Both the position numbers and the translations under genes were made by a program. The notes below the pieces were generated by a model that saw nothing but the letters and a program-made list of their open reading frames with translations, did no database searches and had not been told where the DNA came from. From Sphaerisporangium krabiense (GTDB lineage: Bacteria; Actinomycetota; Actinomycetes; Streptosporangiales; Streptosporangiaceae): a stretch of 64,000 bases of DNA. The first letter of the stretch is position 1; every line of letters starts with the position of its first letter. Shown piece by piece: positions 17,280-26,932 of the stretch. The DNA is taken from assembly GCF_014200435.1 (NCBI RefSeq), contig NZ_JACHBR010000002.1:424501-488500 (forward strand), in the 5' to 3' direction.

Positions 17280-17527
17280 GCCGCAATGACCTGTAGTTTT
17301 ACGAACTTCCGGACTCGTCGGGAAAGTTCAAGAAGATTTGTGGCTTGACCTGGTTTAAAGGTGAAAGATGACCTTGACCAGGGGAGACGTGAACCTGAAC
17401 TTCTTTCGTCTTCGTCAAGTCAGGCGGCAGGTCATGGCGAACCCCGTTCGGGCTTGAGTGCCGGCTGCTCCCGGGCCTCGGCGTTAGCGGGCGGCGAACG
17501 TCTCGGCGAACCGAAGAATATTCGCAC

Positions 17528-17551
17528 GTTTAACTGTGTTTGTGGGGGTAT
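17528..17551 (+). promoter_or_regulatory. Sigma-B-type stress promoter of the DUF2795 gene
   Basis: GTTT (17528-17531), a 14-bp spacer, then GGGTAT (17546-17551). This matches the Streptomyces sigma-B consensus GTTT-N14-16-GGGTAT exactly. It would give a leader of about 105 nt before the DUF2795 start. Confidence 0.7.
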
Positions 17552-17664
17552 AGGGAGGGGTTCGGCCGCGCGGCAAAGACTCGCGCATCCCGCGCCTTGG
17601 AGGTGGAATCGGCGGTTTTCCAGGGCCTGGGCCAGGAGAGGAACCCTGCGAAAAGGGGGAGATC

Positions 17665-17853
17665 ATGACCCAGGCAGATTTCATCCACGTTCAGAAGTAC
17701 TTGTCGGGAGTGGACTATCCCGCGTCGAAGGACACCCTGCTCGAACACGCCAAGGCGCACGGCGCGGACCAGGACGCGCTGAAGGCCCTGGAGCGGCTGC
17801 CCGAGCGCGACTACGAGGGCCCGAGCGGCGTCAGCAAGGAACTCGCGAAGTAG
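17665..17853 (+). CDS. DUF2795 domain protein
   Basis: A 62-residue protein, MTQADFIHVQKYLSGVDYPA at the N-terminus, with the DUF2795 pattern of helix, DYPASKDTLLEHAKAHGAD, and LERLPERDYEGPS. The family is a small helical domain widespread in actinobacteria and of unknown function; members often appear in stress regulons. A strong AAAAGGGGGAG ribosome site precedes the ATG. The sigma-B-type promoter just upstream points to general or osmotic stress control. Confidence 0.9.
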   Translation: MTQADFIHVQKYLSGVDYPASKDTLLEHAKAHGADQDALKALERLPERDYEGPSGVSKELAK

Positions 17854-17858
17854 ACCCA

Positions 17859-17910
17859 GCGGCGGGCTCGGACGCACGGGCGGTGCGGCTCCGGCGCCCG
17901 GGCCCGCCGC
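17859..17910. terminator. Long-loop GC hairpin after the DUF2795 gene
   Basis: GCGGCGGGC (17859-17867) pairs with GCCCGCCGC (17902-17910) just beyond the DUF2795 stop and before the convergent hydrolase stop. The 34-base loop makes it only a moderate terminator candidate. Confidence 0.35.
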
Positions 17911-17931
17911 ATCTGACCCCCCACCGGGGCG

Positions 17932-18900
17932 CTATCGCCGCAGGGCGGCCCGGTAGACGTCCTTGGCGAGGGCGGTGAGGCGGGTCGCGGAGGACCGGTA
18001 GCCCGCGCCGGCCGGCTGGAGCGTGAGCACGGCGATGATCAGGCGGTCGCCCTCGCCGACGAGGCCGGTCGTGTGCAGCACGGGACGGCTGAGATTCACC
18101 GGCGGGCGCGGGCCGCCCGCCGCGGCGGCTCCCGTGCTCGCGGGCGCGAGGGCCGCCCGGTCCGCCGTCGCGGACCCGCCCGTCGTGGCGGTCCCGGCGG
18201 AGGGGCGCGTGCGCGAGCACGGCACGGCCGGGCGCGAGCCGTAGCCCGACCAGCCCTGCTTGACCGCCCACGGCCGGGGGACCGCGCCCGGGATGCCGAA
18301 GTACTGGTCGAAGTCGTCGGCCGCGCAGCGGGAGGCGTTGCGCAGGTGACCCAGGATCACGTCCCTGACCTTCGGCTTCGCCCGCTCCAGCAGGTAGCGG
18401 TAGGTGGTGACGACGTCCGCGGCGCTGAGCGCCGTGTAGCCCCAGAAGCCGGGCCTGTTCGCCGGCGGCGGGCCGGTGTCGGCCAGGCCGAGCCGGCGCG
18501 TCATCCGGCCGATGATCGCCCCTTGGCCGCCGCGCCGCCAGAACGCGGTGGCGGCGTCGTCGTCGCTGGCGCGCAGCATGCGCCGCAGCAGGTCCGCGTC
18601 CGCGCGCGGCACCGGGGTCGTGCGCGACTCCAGGTAGTCGAGCGCGATGAGGATCTTCACGACCGACGCCGACCGGAACCGCACGTGCGGCTTGTGCGCC
18701 AGCGTCGTCCTGCCCGTGACGCGGTCGAACACCACGTAGCTCGCGGCCGTCCCCGCCGGGATCCTCGGCGTCCCGGCCGCGCCCACGGCGCCGGAGGCGG
18801 GCGCGGCGGCCTGGGGGAGGAGCGGGAGGGTGAGCGTGAGGGCGAGCACCACGGCGAGGGCGCGTGACGCGCGCGGCGCCGGGGAGGTGAAGGACGACAC
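17932..18900 (-). CDS. Secreted serine hydrolase of the class A beta-lactamase fold
   Basis: A 322-residue protein with an N-terminal signal peptide (hydrophobic [19 protein letters not shown], then a probable Ala-x-Ala cut near residue 32). The catalytic SxxK motif is SASVVK near residue 78; SDDDA fits the SxN position with Asp for Asn, and VKQGWSG fits the KTG box. The altered second motif argues against a true beta-lactamase and for a carboxypeptidase or other hydrolase. A low-complexity Ala/Thr/Gly stretch ([10 protein letters not shown]) interrupts the domain near residues 235-260. It starts at GTG, divergent from polyphosphate glucokinase. Confidence 0.75.
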   Translation of the reverse strand: MSSFTSPAPRASRALAVVLALTLTLPLLPQAAAPASGAVGAAGTPRIPAGTAASYVVFDRVTGRTTLAHKPHVRFRSASVVKILIALDYLESRTTPVPRADADLLRRMLRASDDDAATAFWRRGGQGAIIGRMTRRLGLADTGPPPANRPGFWGYTALSAADVVTTYRYLLERAKPKVRDVILGHLRNASRCAADDFDQYFGIPGAVPRPWAVKQGWSGYGSRPAVPCSRTRPSAGTATTGGSATADRAALAPASTGAAAAGGPRPPVNLSRPVLHTTGLVGEGDRLIIAVLTLQPAGAGYRSSATRLTALAKDVYRAALRR

Positions 18901-19012
18901 CCGTCATCCCTACCAGATCGGTACGGCACAGGCGCGTGCGATCCGGGGAAGAGATGGTAGTTCTGCCTCGTACGTGGCAGACGACGGGGGAGAGCGGACA
19001 GGTGGGAGCGAC

Positions 19013-19771
<759 letters not shown>

Positions 19772-19901
19772 CGAAGGGCCCGCCGCGTGCCGCCGTGACC
19801 GGAGCATGACCGGAGAAGGTCACGGGATCGGTGCATCGGGGCGGGTCCCGGTGTTTGCCCGTGTCTGTGAGGGCACCTTTAACACGTGGAAAGGAGGAAG
19901 C

Positions 19902-20333
19902 GTGAAGGTGACCATCGCATTGCGCTTGCCGCGCGACGCGGCGAGCGTGTCCGTCACCCGGCAGATCCTCGGCGCCGAGCTGGAGGTGCTCGGGGTCGAA
20001 CGCCATATCCGGGAGGATGTCCAGCTCATGCTCACCGAGGCGTGCTCGAACGTCATCCGGCACGCCAACGCGGGGGACGAGTACACCGTGAGCGTGGAAG
20101 TGATGGACGACAAATGCCTGATAACCGTGACCGACACCGGCACCGGCTTCGACCCTGATCAGGTCAGCCCGGGCAGGCCGCTCGCCGAGCACGGCCGGGG
20201 GCTCCAGATCATGCGCGCGCTCGCCGACGACGTCCGGTTCATGAACCGGCCGCGGCACGGCGCGATCGTCTGCCTCGAGAAGACCCTGCGGTTCGTCGCC
20301 GACGCCCCCGGCCGCCTGCTCAGCGCCCACTGA
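19902..20333 (+). CDS. RsbW-like anti-sigma factor / serine kinase (HATPase fold)
   Basis: A 143-residue GHKL ATPase. N box LTEACSNVIRHA, G1 box DTGTGFDP and G2 box EHGRGLQIMRALADDV are intact. Small stand-alone proteins of this type bind sigma-B-like factors and phosphorylate anti-anti-sigma proteins. The GTG start follows AAGGAGGAAGC, an ideal ribosome site. No sigma or STAS gene is adjacent, so it is an orphan; the sigma-B-type promoter 2.4 kb away hints at, but does not prove, a shared circuit. Confidence 0.88.
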   Translation: MKVTIALRLPRDAASVSVTRQILGAELEVLGVERHIREDVQLMLTEACSNVIRHANAGDEYTVSVEVMDDKCLITVTDTGTGFDPDQVSPGRPLAEHGRGLQIMRALADDVRFMNRPRHGAIVCLEKTLRFVADAPGRLLSAH

Positions 20334-20411
20334 TCGGCGCGGCCGCCGCCGCCGGGCGCCCCCGCCGGCCCCGGCGCGGATCGCGCGGGCGCCGGTCGCG
20401 CGCCCCCGGCG

Positions 20412-20450
20412 TCCCGGGTCACGCCTAAACCGTTGGCGCGGGACCCGGGA
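20412..20450. terminator. GC hairpin before hrpA
   Basis: TCCCGGGTC (20412-20420) and GACCCGGGA (20442-20450) are perfect 9-bp arms with extra GCC/GGC pairing inside. It sits between the RsbW-like gene and hrpA on the same strand and may separate their transcripts. Confidence 0.4.
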
Positions 20451-20506
20451 GGGTTGCTTATCCTTTCCGGTGGCGGCCATCTGACGGGACGGCCGGGAAA
20501 GCGACC

Positions 20507-23500
20507 ATGGGATCTTCTTCGGTGACATCGCCCTTGACCGGCCTGCGCGAACGCCTGCCCGCGCTCATGCTGCGCGACGAGCTGAGGCTTCGCCGCCGCA
20601 TCGACGGCGCACGCAAGGTGCGCGATCACAAGGCGCTACGGGCCATCGCCGACCAGGTGGCGGGCCAGATCGAGGCGGCCGAGGCCAGGGTCGGGGCGCG
20701 GCGGGCCCTGGTGCCCGCCCTGACCTATCCCGAGGCCCTGCCGGTCAGCATGCGCAAGGACGAGATCCTCGCGGCCGTGCGCGACCATCAGGTGGTCATC
20801 GTCGCGGGCGAGACCGGGTCCGGCAAGACCACCCAGATCCCCAAGATCTGCCTCGAACTCGGCCGGGGCGTCAAGGGCCAGATCGGGCACACCCAGCCGC
20901 GCAGGATCGCCGCCCGCACCGTCGCCGAGCGCATCGCGGAGGAGCTCGACATCCCCCTCGGCGGCGCCGTCGGCTACAAGGTGCGCTTCACCGACCACTC
21001 CGGCGACGACACCCTCGTCAAGCTGATGACCGACGGCATCCTGCTGGCCGAGATGCAGCGCGACCGCCTGCTGTCCCGCTACGACACGCTGATCATCGAC
21101 GAGGCGCACGAGCGCAGCCTCAACATCGACTTCATCCTCGGCTACCTCAAACAGCTCCTGCCCCGCCGCCCCGACCTCAAGGTGATCATCACCTCGGCCA
21201 CGATCGACCCCGAGCGCTTCTCGCGCCACTTCGGCGACGCCCCCGTCATCGAGGTCTCCGGCCGCACCTACCCCGTCGAGGTCCGCTACCGCCCGATCAC
21301 CGAGGACCAGGAGGACCAGGCGCAGGCCATCGTCGACGCGGTGGACGAGCTCTGCGCCGAGGGTCCCGGCGACATCCTGGTGTTCCTCAGCGGCGAGCGC
21401 GAGATCCGGGACACCGCCGAGGCGCTGAAGGGCCGCGACGAAGAGGTGCTCCCGCTGTACGCGCGGCTGTCGGCGGGGGAGCAGCACCGGGTCTTCCAGG
21501 CGCACCGCGGACGCAGGATCGTCCTGTCCACCAACGTCGCCGAGACCTCCCTCACCGTCCCGGGCATCAAGTACGTCATCGACCCCGGCTTCGCCCGCGT
21601 CTCCCGCTACAGCCACCGGCTGAAGGTCCAGCGCCTGCCCATCGAGCCGATCTCGCAGGCGTCGGCGAACCAGCGCAAGGGCCGCTGCGGCCGCACCTCC
21701 GACGGCGTGTGCATCCGCCTCTACGCCGAGGAGGACTTCCTCGGCCGGCCGGAGTTCACCGACCCCGAGATCCTGCGCACCAACCTCGCCTCGGTCATCC
21801 TCCAGATGACCACGCTCGGCCTCGGCGACATCGCGGCCTTCCCGTTCGTGGAGCCGCCCGACCAGCGGCAGGTCAAGGACGGCGTCAACCTGCTGCACGA
21901 GCTCGGCGCCTTCGACGACGACCGCAAGCTGACGCCCATCGGCGGCAAGCTCGCCCAGCTCCCCGTCGACCCCCGCCTCGCCCGCATGGTGCTCGCCGCC
22001 CACGACAACGGCTGCGCCGAGGAGGTCATGGTCATCGCCGCGGCCCTGTCCATCCAGGACCCCCGCGAGCGGCCCGCCGACAAGCAGGCCCAGGCCGACC
22101 AGAAGCACGCCCGCTTCGCCGACAAGGAATCGGACTTCCTCACCTTCCTGAAGCTCTGGGACCATCTGCGCGAGCAGCAGAAGGAGCTGTCCTCCAGCCA
22201 GTTCCGGCGCATGTGCAAGGCCGACTTCCTCAACTACCTGCGCGTGCGCGAATGGCAGGACCTCTACAGCCAGGTCCGGCAGGTCGCCACCGGCATGGGC
22301 ATCACGCTCAACTCCGTCCGCGCCGAGCCGTACGCCGTGCACGTCTCGCTGCTGGCGGGCATGCTCTCCCACATCGGCGTCATGGACGTCGACAAGGACG
22401 CCGACAAGAACGCGCCCGGAGGGCGCCGCCGCGCCATGCGCGAGTACCTGGGCGCCCGGGGCGCGAAGTTCGCGATCTTCCCCGGCTCCGCGCTGTTCCG
22501 CAAGCAGCCCCGCTGGGTCATGGCCGGCGAGCTCGTCGAGACCTCGCGGCTGTGGGCGCGCGTGGTCGCGAAGATCGAGCCGCAGTGGGTCGAGCCCCTC
22601 GCCGGCCACCTGGTCAAGCGCACCTACAGCGAGCCGCACTGGGAGAAGAGCCAGGGCGCCGTCATGGCGTACGAGAAGGTCACGCTGTACGGGGTGCCGA
22701 TCGTCGTGGACCGCAAGGTCACCTACGGCCGGGTCGACCCCGAGCTGTCCCGCGACCTGTTCATCCGCCACGCCCTGGTCGAGGGCGACTGGGACACCCA
22801 CCACCGCTTCCTGAAGGACAACCGCCGCCTGCTGTCGGAGGTCGAGGAGCTGGAGGCCCGCGCGCGGCGGCGCGACATCATGGTCGACGACGAGACGCTG
22901 TTCGACTTCTACGACAAGCGCCTCCCGGACGACATCGTCTCCGCGAGCCACTTCGACACCTGGTGGAAGCGCGAGCGGCAGTCCAGGCCCGAGCTGCTCA
23001 CCTTCACCTCCGACATGCTGATCAACGCGGGCGCCGACGCCGGCGACCTGCAACAGGCCTATCCCGACGCCTGGCGGCACCTCGGCCAGCGCATGCGGCT
23101 CACCTACCAGTTCGAGCCCGGCGCCGACGCCGACGGCGTGACCGTGCACGTCCCCCTGCAGGTCCTCAACCAGTTCGAGGGCGACGGCTTCGACTGGCAG
23201 GTGCCGGGCATGCGCGAGGAGCTCGTCACCGAGATGATCCGCTCGCTGCCCAAGCCGCTGCGCCGCAACTTCGTCCCCGCGCCGAACTACGCCAAGGCCG
23301 TGCTCGAACACGTCACGCCCGGCAAGGAGCCGGTGGCCGAGGTCGTGTCCCGCGAGCTGTCCCGGCTCACCGGCGTCCAGGTGCCCGCCGACGCGTTCGA
23401 CCCCGCCCGCCTGCCCGACCACCTGCGCGTCACCTACCGGGTGGTGGACGAGCGCAAGCGCACCGTGGGCGAGGACAAGGACCTGGCCGCGCTCAAGAGC

Positions 23501-24400
23501 CGCCTCGCCCCCAAGGTGCGCGCCACGCTCTCCCGCGCCGGGGAGGAGCTGGAGCGCACCGGCCTGCGCGCGTGGACGTTCGGCGAGCTGCCCAAGCTCT
23601 TCGAGCAGGGCCGCGTGAAGGGCTACCCCGCGCTGGTGGACGAGGGCGGCACGGTGGGGGTGCGGGTCTTCCAGACCGAGGCCGAGCAACGCGACGCCAT
23701 GGGGCCGGGCATGCGCCGGCTCGTCATGCTGAACGTCACCTCGCCCGCCAAGGGCATCCTGCGCGGCCTGACCACCCAGCAGAAGCTGGCCCTCAGCCAC
23801 AGCCCGCACCGCGACGCCGCCGACCTGTTCGAGGACTGCGTCACCTGCGCGGCCGACAAGCTCATCGCCGACGCGGGCGGCCCCGCCTGGAACCCCGGCG
23901 ACTTCCGCCGCGTCCACGACCACGTGCGCGCCGAGCTGTACGACACCACCGCCGAGGTCGTCACCCGCGTCGAACGCATCCTGGTCATCTGGCACGGCGT
24001 GCGGAACACGCTCGCCGCGATGAAGAGCCCGGCGGACGCGCTGGAGGAGATCGACGAGCACCTCGGCGAGCTGGTCTTCCCCGGCTTCGTCACCGCGACC
24101 GGCCTCCGCCGCCTCCCCGACCTGCAACGTTATCTGCGCGCGGTGGAACGCCGCCTGGAGAAGCTCCCCGACGACCCCTACCGCGACCACGAGCGCATGC
24201 TGAAGCTGGACGAGATGCGCCTGGCGTACGACGACCTGCTCGGCCGCCTGCCCCCGGCCCGGCGCTCGGAGGACGCGGTGGTGGAGATCCGCTGGATGCT
24301 GGAGGAGCTGAGGGTCAGCTACTTCGCCCAGACCCTGGGCACGCCGTACCCGATCAGCGACAAGCGCATCACCAAGGCCATGGACCGCCTCACGGCCTGA
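20507..24400 (+). CDS. hrpA: ATP-dependent RNA helicase HrpA
   Basis: A 1297-residue DEAH-box helicase of the long bacterial HrpA type. Walker A GETGSGKTTQIPK is near residue 103, the DEAH motif IIDEAHERSLN near 200, the SAT motif ITSATIDPERFS near 228, and the Q-R-GRCGR motif VI near 395. Winged-helix, ratchet and OB-fold regions follow, then the DUF3418 C-terminal extension typical of HrpA (about 720-1297). HrpA unwinds RNA and has been linked to mRNA processing and rescue of collided ribosomes. It overlaps the convergent SEFIR-CHAT gene by 11 bp at the 3' ends. Confidence 0.96.
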   Translation: MGSSSVTSPLTGLRERLPALMLRDELRLRRRIDGARKVRDHKALRAIADQVAGQIEAAEARVGARRALVPALTYPEALPVSMRKDEILAAVRDHQVVIVAGETGSGKTTQIPKICLELGRGVKGQIGHTQPRRIAARTVAERIAEELDIPLGGAVGYKVRFTDHSGDDTLVKLMTDGILLAEMQRDRLLSRYDTLIIDEAHERSLNIDFILGYLKQLLPRRPDLKVIITSATIDPERFSRHFGDAPVIEVSGRTYPVEVRYRPITEDQEDQAQAIVDAVDELCAEGPGDILVFLSGEREIRDTAEALKGRDEEVLPLYARLSAGEQHRVFQAHRGRRIVLSTNVAETSLTVPGIKYVIDPGFARVSRYSHRLKVQRLPIEPISQASANQRKGRCGRTSDGVCIRLYAEEDFLGRPEFTDPEILRTNLASVILQMTTLGLGDIAAFPFVEPPDQRQVKDGVNLLHELGAFDDDRKLTPIGGKLAQLPVDPRLARMVLAAHDNGCAEEVMVIAAALSIQDPRERPADKQAQADQKHARFADKESDFLTFLKLWDHLREQQKELSSSQFRRMCKADFLNYLRVREWQDLYSQVRQVATGMGITLNSVRAEPYAVHVSLLAGMLSHIGVMDVDKDADKNAPGGRRRAMREYLGARGAKFAIFPGSALFRKQPRWVMAGELVETSRLWARVVAKIEPQWVEPLAGHLVKRTYSEPHWEKSQGAVMAYEKVTLYGVPIVVDRKVTYGRVDPELSRDLFIRHALVEGDWDTHHRFLKDNRRLLSEVEELEARARRRDIMVDDETLFDFYDKRLPDDIVSASHFDTWWKRERQSRPELLTFTSDMLINAGADAGDLQQAYPDAWRHLGQRMRLTYQFEPGADADGVTVHVPLQVLNQFEGDGFDWQVPGMREELVTEMIRSLPKPLRRNFVPAPNYAKAVLEHVTPGKEPVAEVVSRELSRLTGVQVPADAFDPARLPDHLRVTYRVVDERKRTVGEDKDLAALKSRLAPKVRATLSRAGEELERTGLRAWTFGELPKLFEQGRVKGYPALVDEGGTVGVRVFQTEAEQRDAMGPGMRRLVMLNVTSPAKGILRGLTTQQKLALSHSPHRDAADLFEDCVTCAADKLIADAGGPAWNPGDFRRVHDHVRAELYDTTAEVVTRVERILVIWHGVRNTLAAMKSPADALEEIDEHLGELVFPGFVTATGLRRLPDLQRYLRAVERRLEKLPDDPYRDHERMLKLDEMRLAYDDLLGRLPPARRSEDAVVEIRWMLEELRVSYFAQTLGTPYPISDKRITKAMDRLTA

Positions 24401-25973
24401 ACGGCGTCGCGTCTCCCAGGTCCACCAGGGGGAGGTCCTCGCCGGCGGACAGCAGGGCCGCCACGGCGTACTGCGGGGGCAGCCGGTCGCCGGGGTCGGC
24501 CTGGCCGCGGTGGATCCGTCCCTGCTCCAGATGGCGGCGGGCCTCGGCGAGGGCCGCCGAGGGTCCGGCCTCGGCGCCGGTGGCCAGCGTCGCGTAGAAC
24601 CGCTTGGCCAGCGCGGTGGCGTAGAAGTCGGTGACCGGCGCCCGTACGGCGAGCACCCGGCCGCCGCCGTGCCGGGCCAGTGCGGCGGCCAGGGTGGCGC
24701 CGTCCTCTCCGGCGGACAGGACGACGAACGGCGAGCGGCCGTCCCCGTCGCGCAGGACCGCGGCGAGCTCGCCCGCGGGCACCGTGACCGGGTTCCCGTC
24801 CTCGTCCTCCAGCTCGACCGAGGACGACGTCCCGGGAGCGGACAGGTGCACGACGTGGTAGCCGCCGTCGCGCAGCGCCCCGGCGATCCGGCCCGGCGTG
24901 GCGGCCTCCAGGACGCGCGCCTCGCCGGCGCCGGAGGCGCCCAGGTCCGCGACCGCGTCCAGGACCACCCGCGTGGCCCGTGCGCGATTCTCGCCCGCCG
25001 CCGCCACGAGGATCTTCAGCGGTCCGGGAAGAGGCGGGGGCGGCGCCGTCCGCCGCCCGGCGCCGGGGGCGCGCCGCCGCACATGGACGCCGGGGAGGGT
25101 GGCGAGCACGGCCCCGCCCGGCAGCCGCAGCGCCTCGTACGGCGGCCACGCCGCCGCGTCGCCGTGCTCGACCACGACGTCGACGACCGTACCGAAGCGG
25201 GAGTCGTGCAGCAGCCTGGTCAGGTGGCGGGCCGTGTCGTCGGTCAGCAGGGCCTGGCAGAGCCGGTGCCCCGCCTCGATGAGCCGCTCCTCGGCGACGG
25301 GCGGGGGAGCGGCCAGGGCGCGGCTCAGGACGCCGGGTTCGAAGGGCAGGGGCGCGTCCTGCCGTCCCAGCAGCGACCCGGCGAGCGTCACCTCGCAGGA
25401 GATCCGCCCGTCGTCCACCGTGACGGCGAGCACCAGGTCGTGGCTCAGCGGCGACCGAGAGCGTCCCCCGCCCGGCGGGGAGACGAGGGCGCGCAGCAGC
25501 CCGTCCGCTCCCCGGGCGGTGAGGTCGGTCACCTGGTGGCGCGCCGCGGAGCCGAGGAACTCCGGGATCTCGGCGGCGGAGTGTCCGGGGAGCAGCACGG
25601 GCAGGTATTTCCCCGCCGCCCCGGGGTCCCGGCGGAACGCGTCGCGGATGTGCCGCGCCTCCCATTCGGCCGCGCCGGATTCATCCGCTTCGGCGGCTTC
25701 ATCGCTTCGCTGGACTTCGTCAAGTTCGACGAGTCCGTCCGCCCGTTCTTTATATGTCTTCGAGGCGACGACGAGTACGAAATCCGATTCCCCGATCCGT
25801 TCCTCCGCCCAGGCGCGCCGGTCGCCGGCGTGCCCGGCCGGGGGCAGGCCGAGGCGGGCGTCCACGCCGTGTGTGCGCAGGAAGACCCACAGATCGCGCA
25901 CGGTGTCCAGATGCGCGGCGGAATCGTGCGCGTACGAAATGAACACCCGCGGAGCGGTGCTTCGGTCCATCAT
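24390..25973 (-). CDS. SEFIR/TIR-domain protein fused to a degenerate CHAT domain
   Basis: A 527-residue protein. Residues about 8-160 form a SEFIR/TIR-like domain opening RVFISYAHDSAAHLDTVRDL and containing SDFVLVVASKTYKERADG. The C-terminal half (about 320-500) is a CHAT caspase-like domain. The CHAT framework is clear (VELEDEDGNPVTVPAGEL, then RVLAVRAPVTDFYATALA), but the expected catalytic GHG after HLS is APG, and the expected S-C after VVLS is A-G. Both His and Cys are therefore missing and proteolysis is unlikely. TIR/SEFIR domains often act as NADases or signalling adaptors in anti-phage systems. It starts at tandem ATGs behind GGGGAGGCG and is a single-gene unit. The defence role is inference. 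Confidence 0.8.
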   Translation of the reverse strand: MMDRSTAPRVFISYAHDSAAHLDTVRDLWVFLRTHGVDARLGLPPAGHAGDRRAWAEERIGESDFVLVVASKTYKERADGLVELDEVQRSDEAAEADESGAAEWEARHIRDAFRRDPGAAGKYLPVLLPGHSAAEIPEFLGSAARHQVTDLTARGADGLLRALVSPPGGGRSRSPLSHDLVLAVTVDDGRISCEVTLAGSLLGRQDAPLPFEPGVLSRALAAPPPVAEERLIEAGHRLCQALLTDDTARHLTRLLHDSRFGTVVDVVVEHGDAAAWPPYEALRLPGGAVLATLPGVHVRRRAPGAGRRTAPPPPLPGPLKILVAAAGENRARATRVVLDAVADLGASGAGEARVLEAATPGRIAGALRDGGYHVVHLSAPGTSSSVELEDEDGNPVTVPAGELAAVLRDGDGRSPFVVLSAGEDGATLAAALARHGGGRVLAVRAPVTDFYATALAKRFYATLATGAEAGPSAALAEARRHLEQGRIHRGQADPGDRLPPQYAVAALLSAGEDLPLVDLGDATPFRP

Positions 25974-26040
25974 CGCCTCCCCTGTCCGCCGAGTATCCTA
26001 ATCCGCCCCAAGACGGGCCCCGGCCGTCCTTTCAATACCG

Positions 26041-26109
26041 AAGCCGGCGGACGTGTATACGGATAGCGGTTAATCGCCCGCGCTGTTTTCCGTATTCAGC
26101 GGGAATACG
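26041..26109. promoter_or_regulatory. AT-richer divergent region with inverted repeat
   Basis: Between the SEFIR-CHAT gene and the HAD gene. CGTATTC-AGCGG-GAATACG (26091-26109) has perfect 7-bp arms, and a related GTATACGG half-site lies at 26055. The composition is clearly lower in GC than the flanks. Likely promoter or operator for one or both divergent genes. Confidence 0.4.
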
Positions 26110-26217
26110 CCCGTGAACCGCCCAGGGCGGAGCGGGGGGCGGACCCGGTCCGCCGGGCGCGGGGGCGCGGCGGCGTGGGAGGTAGGGTTCGTCACGCGCG
26201 AACGAGAGGGGTGCGGG

Positions 26218-26877
26218 GTGGCACTGGCGGTGGTGTTCGACGTCGGCGAGACGCTCATCGACGAGACGCGGATCTGGTCGCGGTGGGCGGACCGCCTGGG
26301 GGTGCCGCGTTTCGTCCTCATGGGGGTGCTCGGCGGCATGGCGGCGCTCGACCGCTCGCACCGCGAGGCGTTCCACATCGTGCGGCCGGGCATCGACCTG
26401 GACGCCGAGATCGCGGCCTGGCGGCGTGACGACCCCGGCGGCCTGCGCGAGAACTTCGACGCCGGCGACCTGTACCCCGACGTGCGGCCCGGCCTGACGG
26501 CGCTGCGCGAGGCGGGCCACCAGGTGATCGTGGCCGGGAACCAGCCGCCGCAGGCCTACGGCGCGCTCGTGGCGATGGACCTGCCCGTGGACGGCGTCCA
26601 CACCTCGGCCGGGTGGGGGGTCAGCAAGCCCGACCCGGCGTTCTTCGCCAAGGTCGCCGCGGTCGCCGGCCGCGACCCCGGCGACATCCTGTACGTGGGG
26701 GACCGGCTGGACAACGACGTGCTCCCGGCCGCGGCCGCGGGCATGCGCACGGCGCTGCTGCGCCGGGGCCCGTGGGGCTACCTGCACGCCGAGCGCCCCG
26801 AGGCCCGCCGGGCGGACCTGATCGTCGACGGCATCCCCGAACTGGCCGCGCTCCTCGCCGAAGGCCGCGTGGGCTGA
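26218..26877 (+). CDS. HAD-superfamily hydrolase
   Basis: A 219-residue phosphatase-like protein. Motif I is VVFDVGETL (nucleophile Asp, with Gly at the usual second Asp position, as in several dehalogenase-type HADs), motif II is VIVAGNQP (Asn in place of Ser/Thr), the motif III lysine is in SKPDPAFF, and motif IV is ILYVGDRLDNDV. A helical cap lies between motifs I and II. The GTG start was chosen for GAGAGGGG upstream; the frame runs further 5' without support. The substrate is unknown. Confidence 0.85.
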   Translation: MALAVVFDVGETLIDETRIWSRWADRLGVPRFVLMGVLGGMAALDRSHREAFHIVRPGIDLDAEIAAWRRDDPGGLRENFDAGDLYPDVRPGLTALREAGHQVIVAGNQPPQAYGALVAMDLPVDGVHTSAGWGVSKPDPAFFAKVAAVAGRDPGDILYVGDRLDNDVLPAAAAGMRTALLRRGPWGYLHAERPEARRADLIVDGIPELAALLAEGRVG

Positions 26878-26930
26878 GGCGAGCCGCCCGGCGAGGCCGG
26901 CACCGTGTCACCGTCCTCGCCGGGCTCGCC
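26878..26930. terminator. Strong hairpin between HAD and CvnA-like genes
   Basis: The left arm (26878-26896) pairs with the right arm (26915-26930) over 16 bp with a 3-base bulge: GGCGAGCC(gcc)CGGCGAGG against CCTCGCCGGGCTCGCC. It begins right after the HAD stop and ends at the stop of the opposite gene, so it likely works for both. Confidence 0.6.
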
Positions 26931-26932
26931 CG

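Larger units (their letters stand above)
17150..17664. other. 515-bp AT-richer divergent intergenic region
   Basis: Separates the LanKC gene (leftward) from the DUF2795 gene (rightward). No credible coding frame with local codon bias is present. It contains three inverted repeats in its first 180 bp, two TTGACC direct repeats (17345 and 17374) and a sigma-B-type promoter at its right end. The base composition falls well below that of the flanking genes. Confidence 0.7.

Noticed and set aside
17932-18900. Beta-lactamase resistance gene
   Set aside because: The SxN motif is replaced and the domain carries a low-complexity insertion; a general serine hydrolase is safer.
20636-24190. Very long antisense open frame inside hrpA (and similar ones elsewhere)
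   Set aside because: A by-product of high GC content; the predicted protein has no domain and the sense strand is plainly hrpA.
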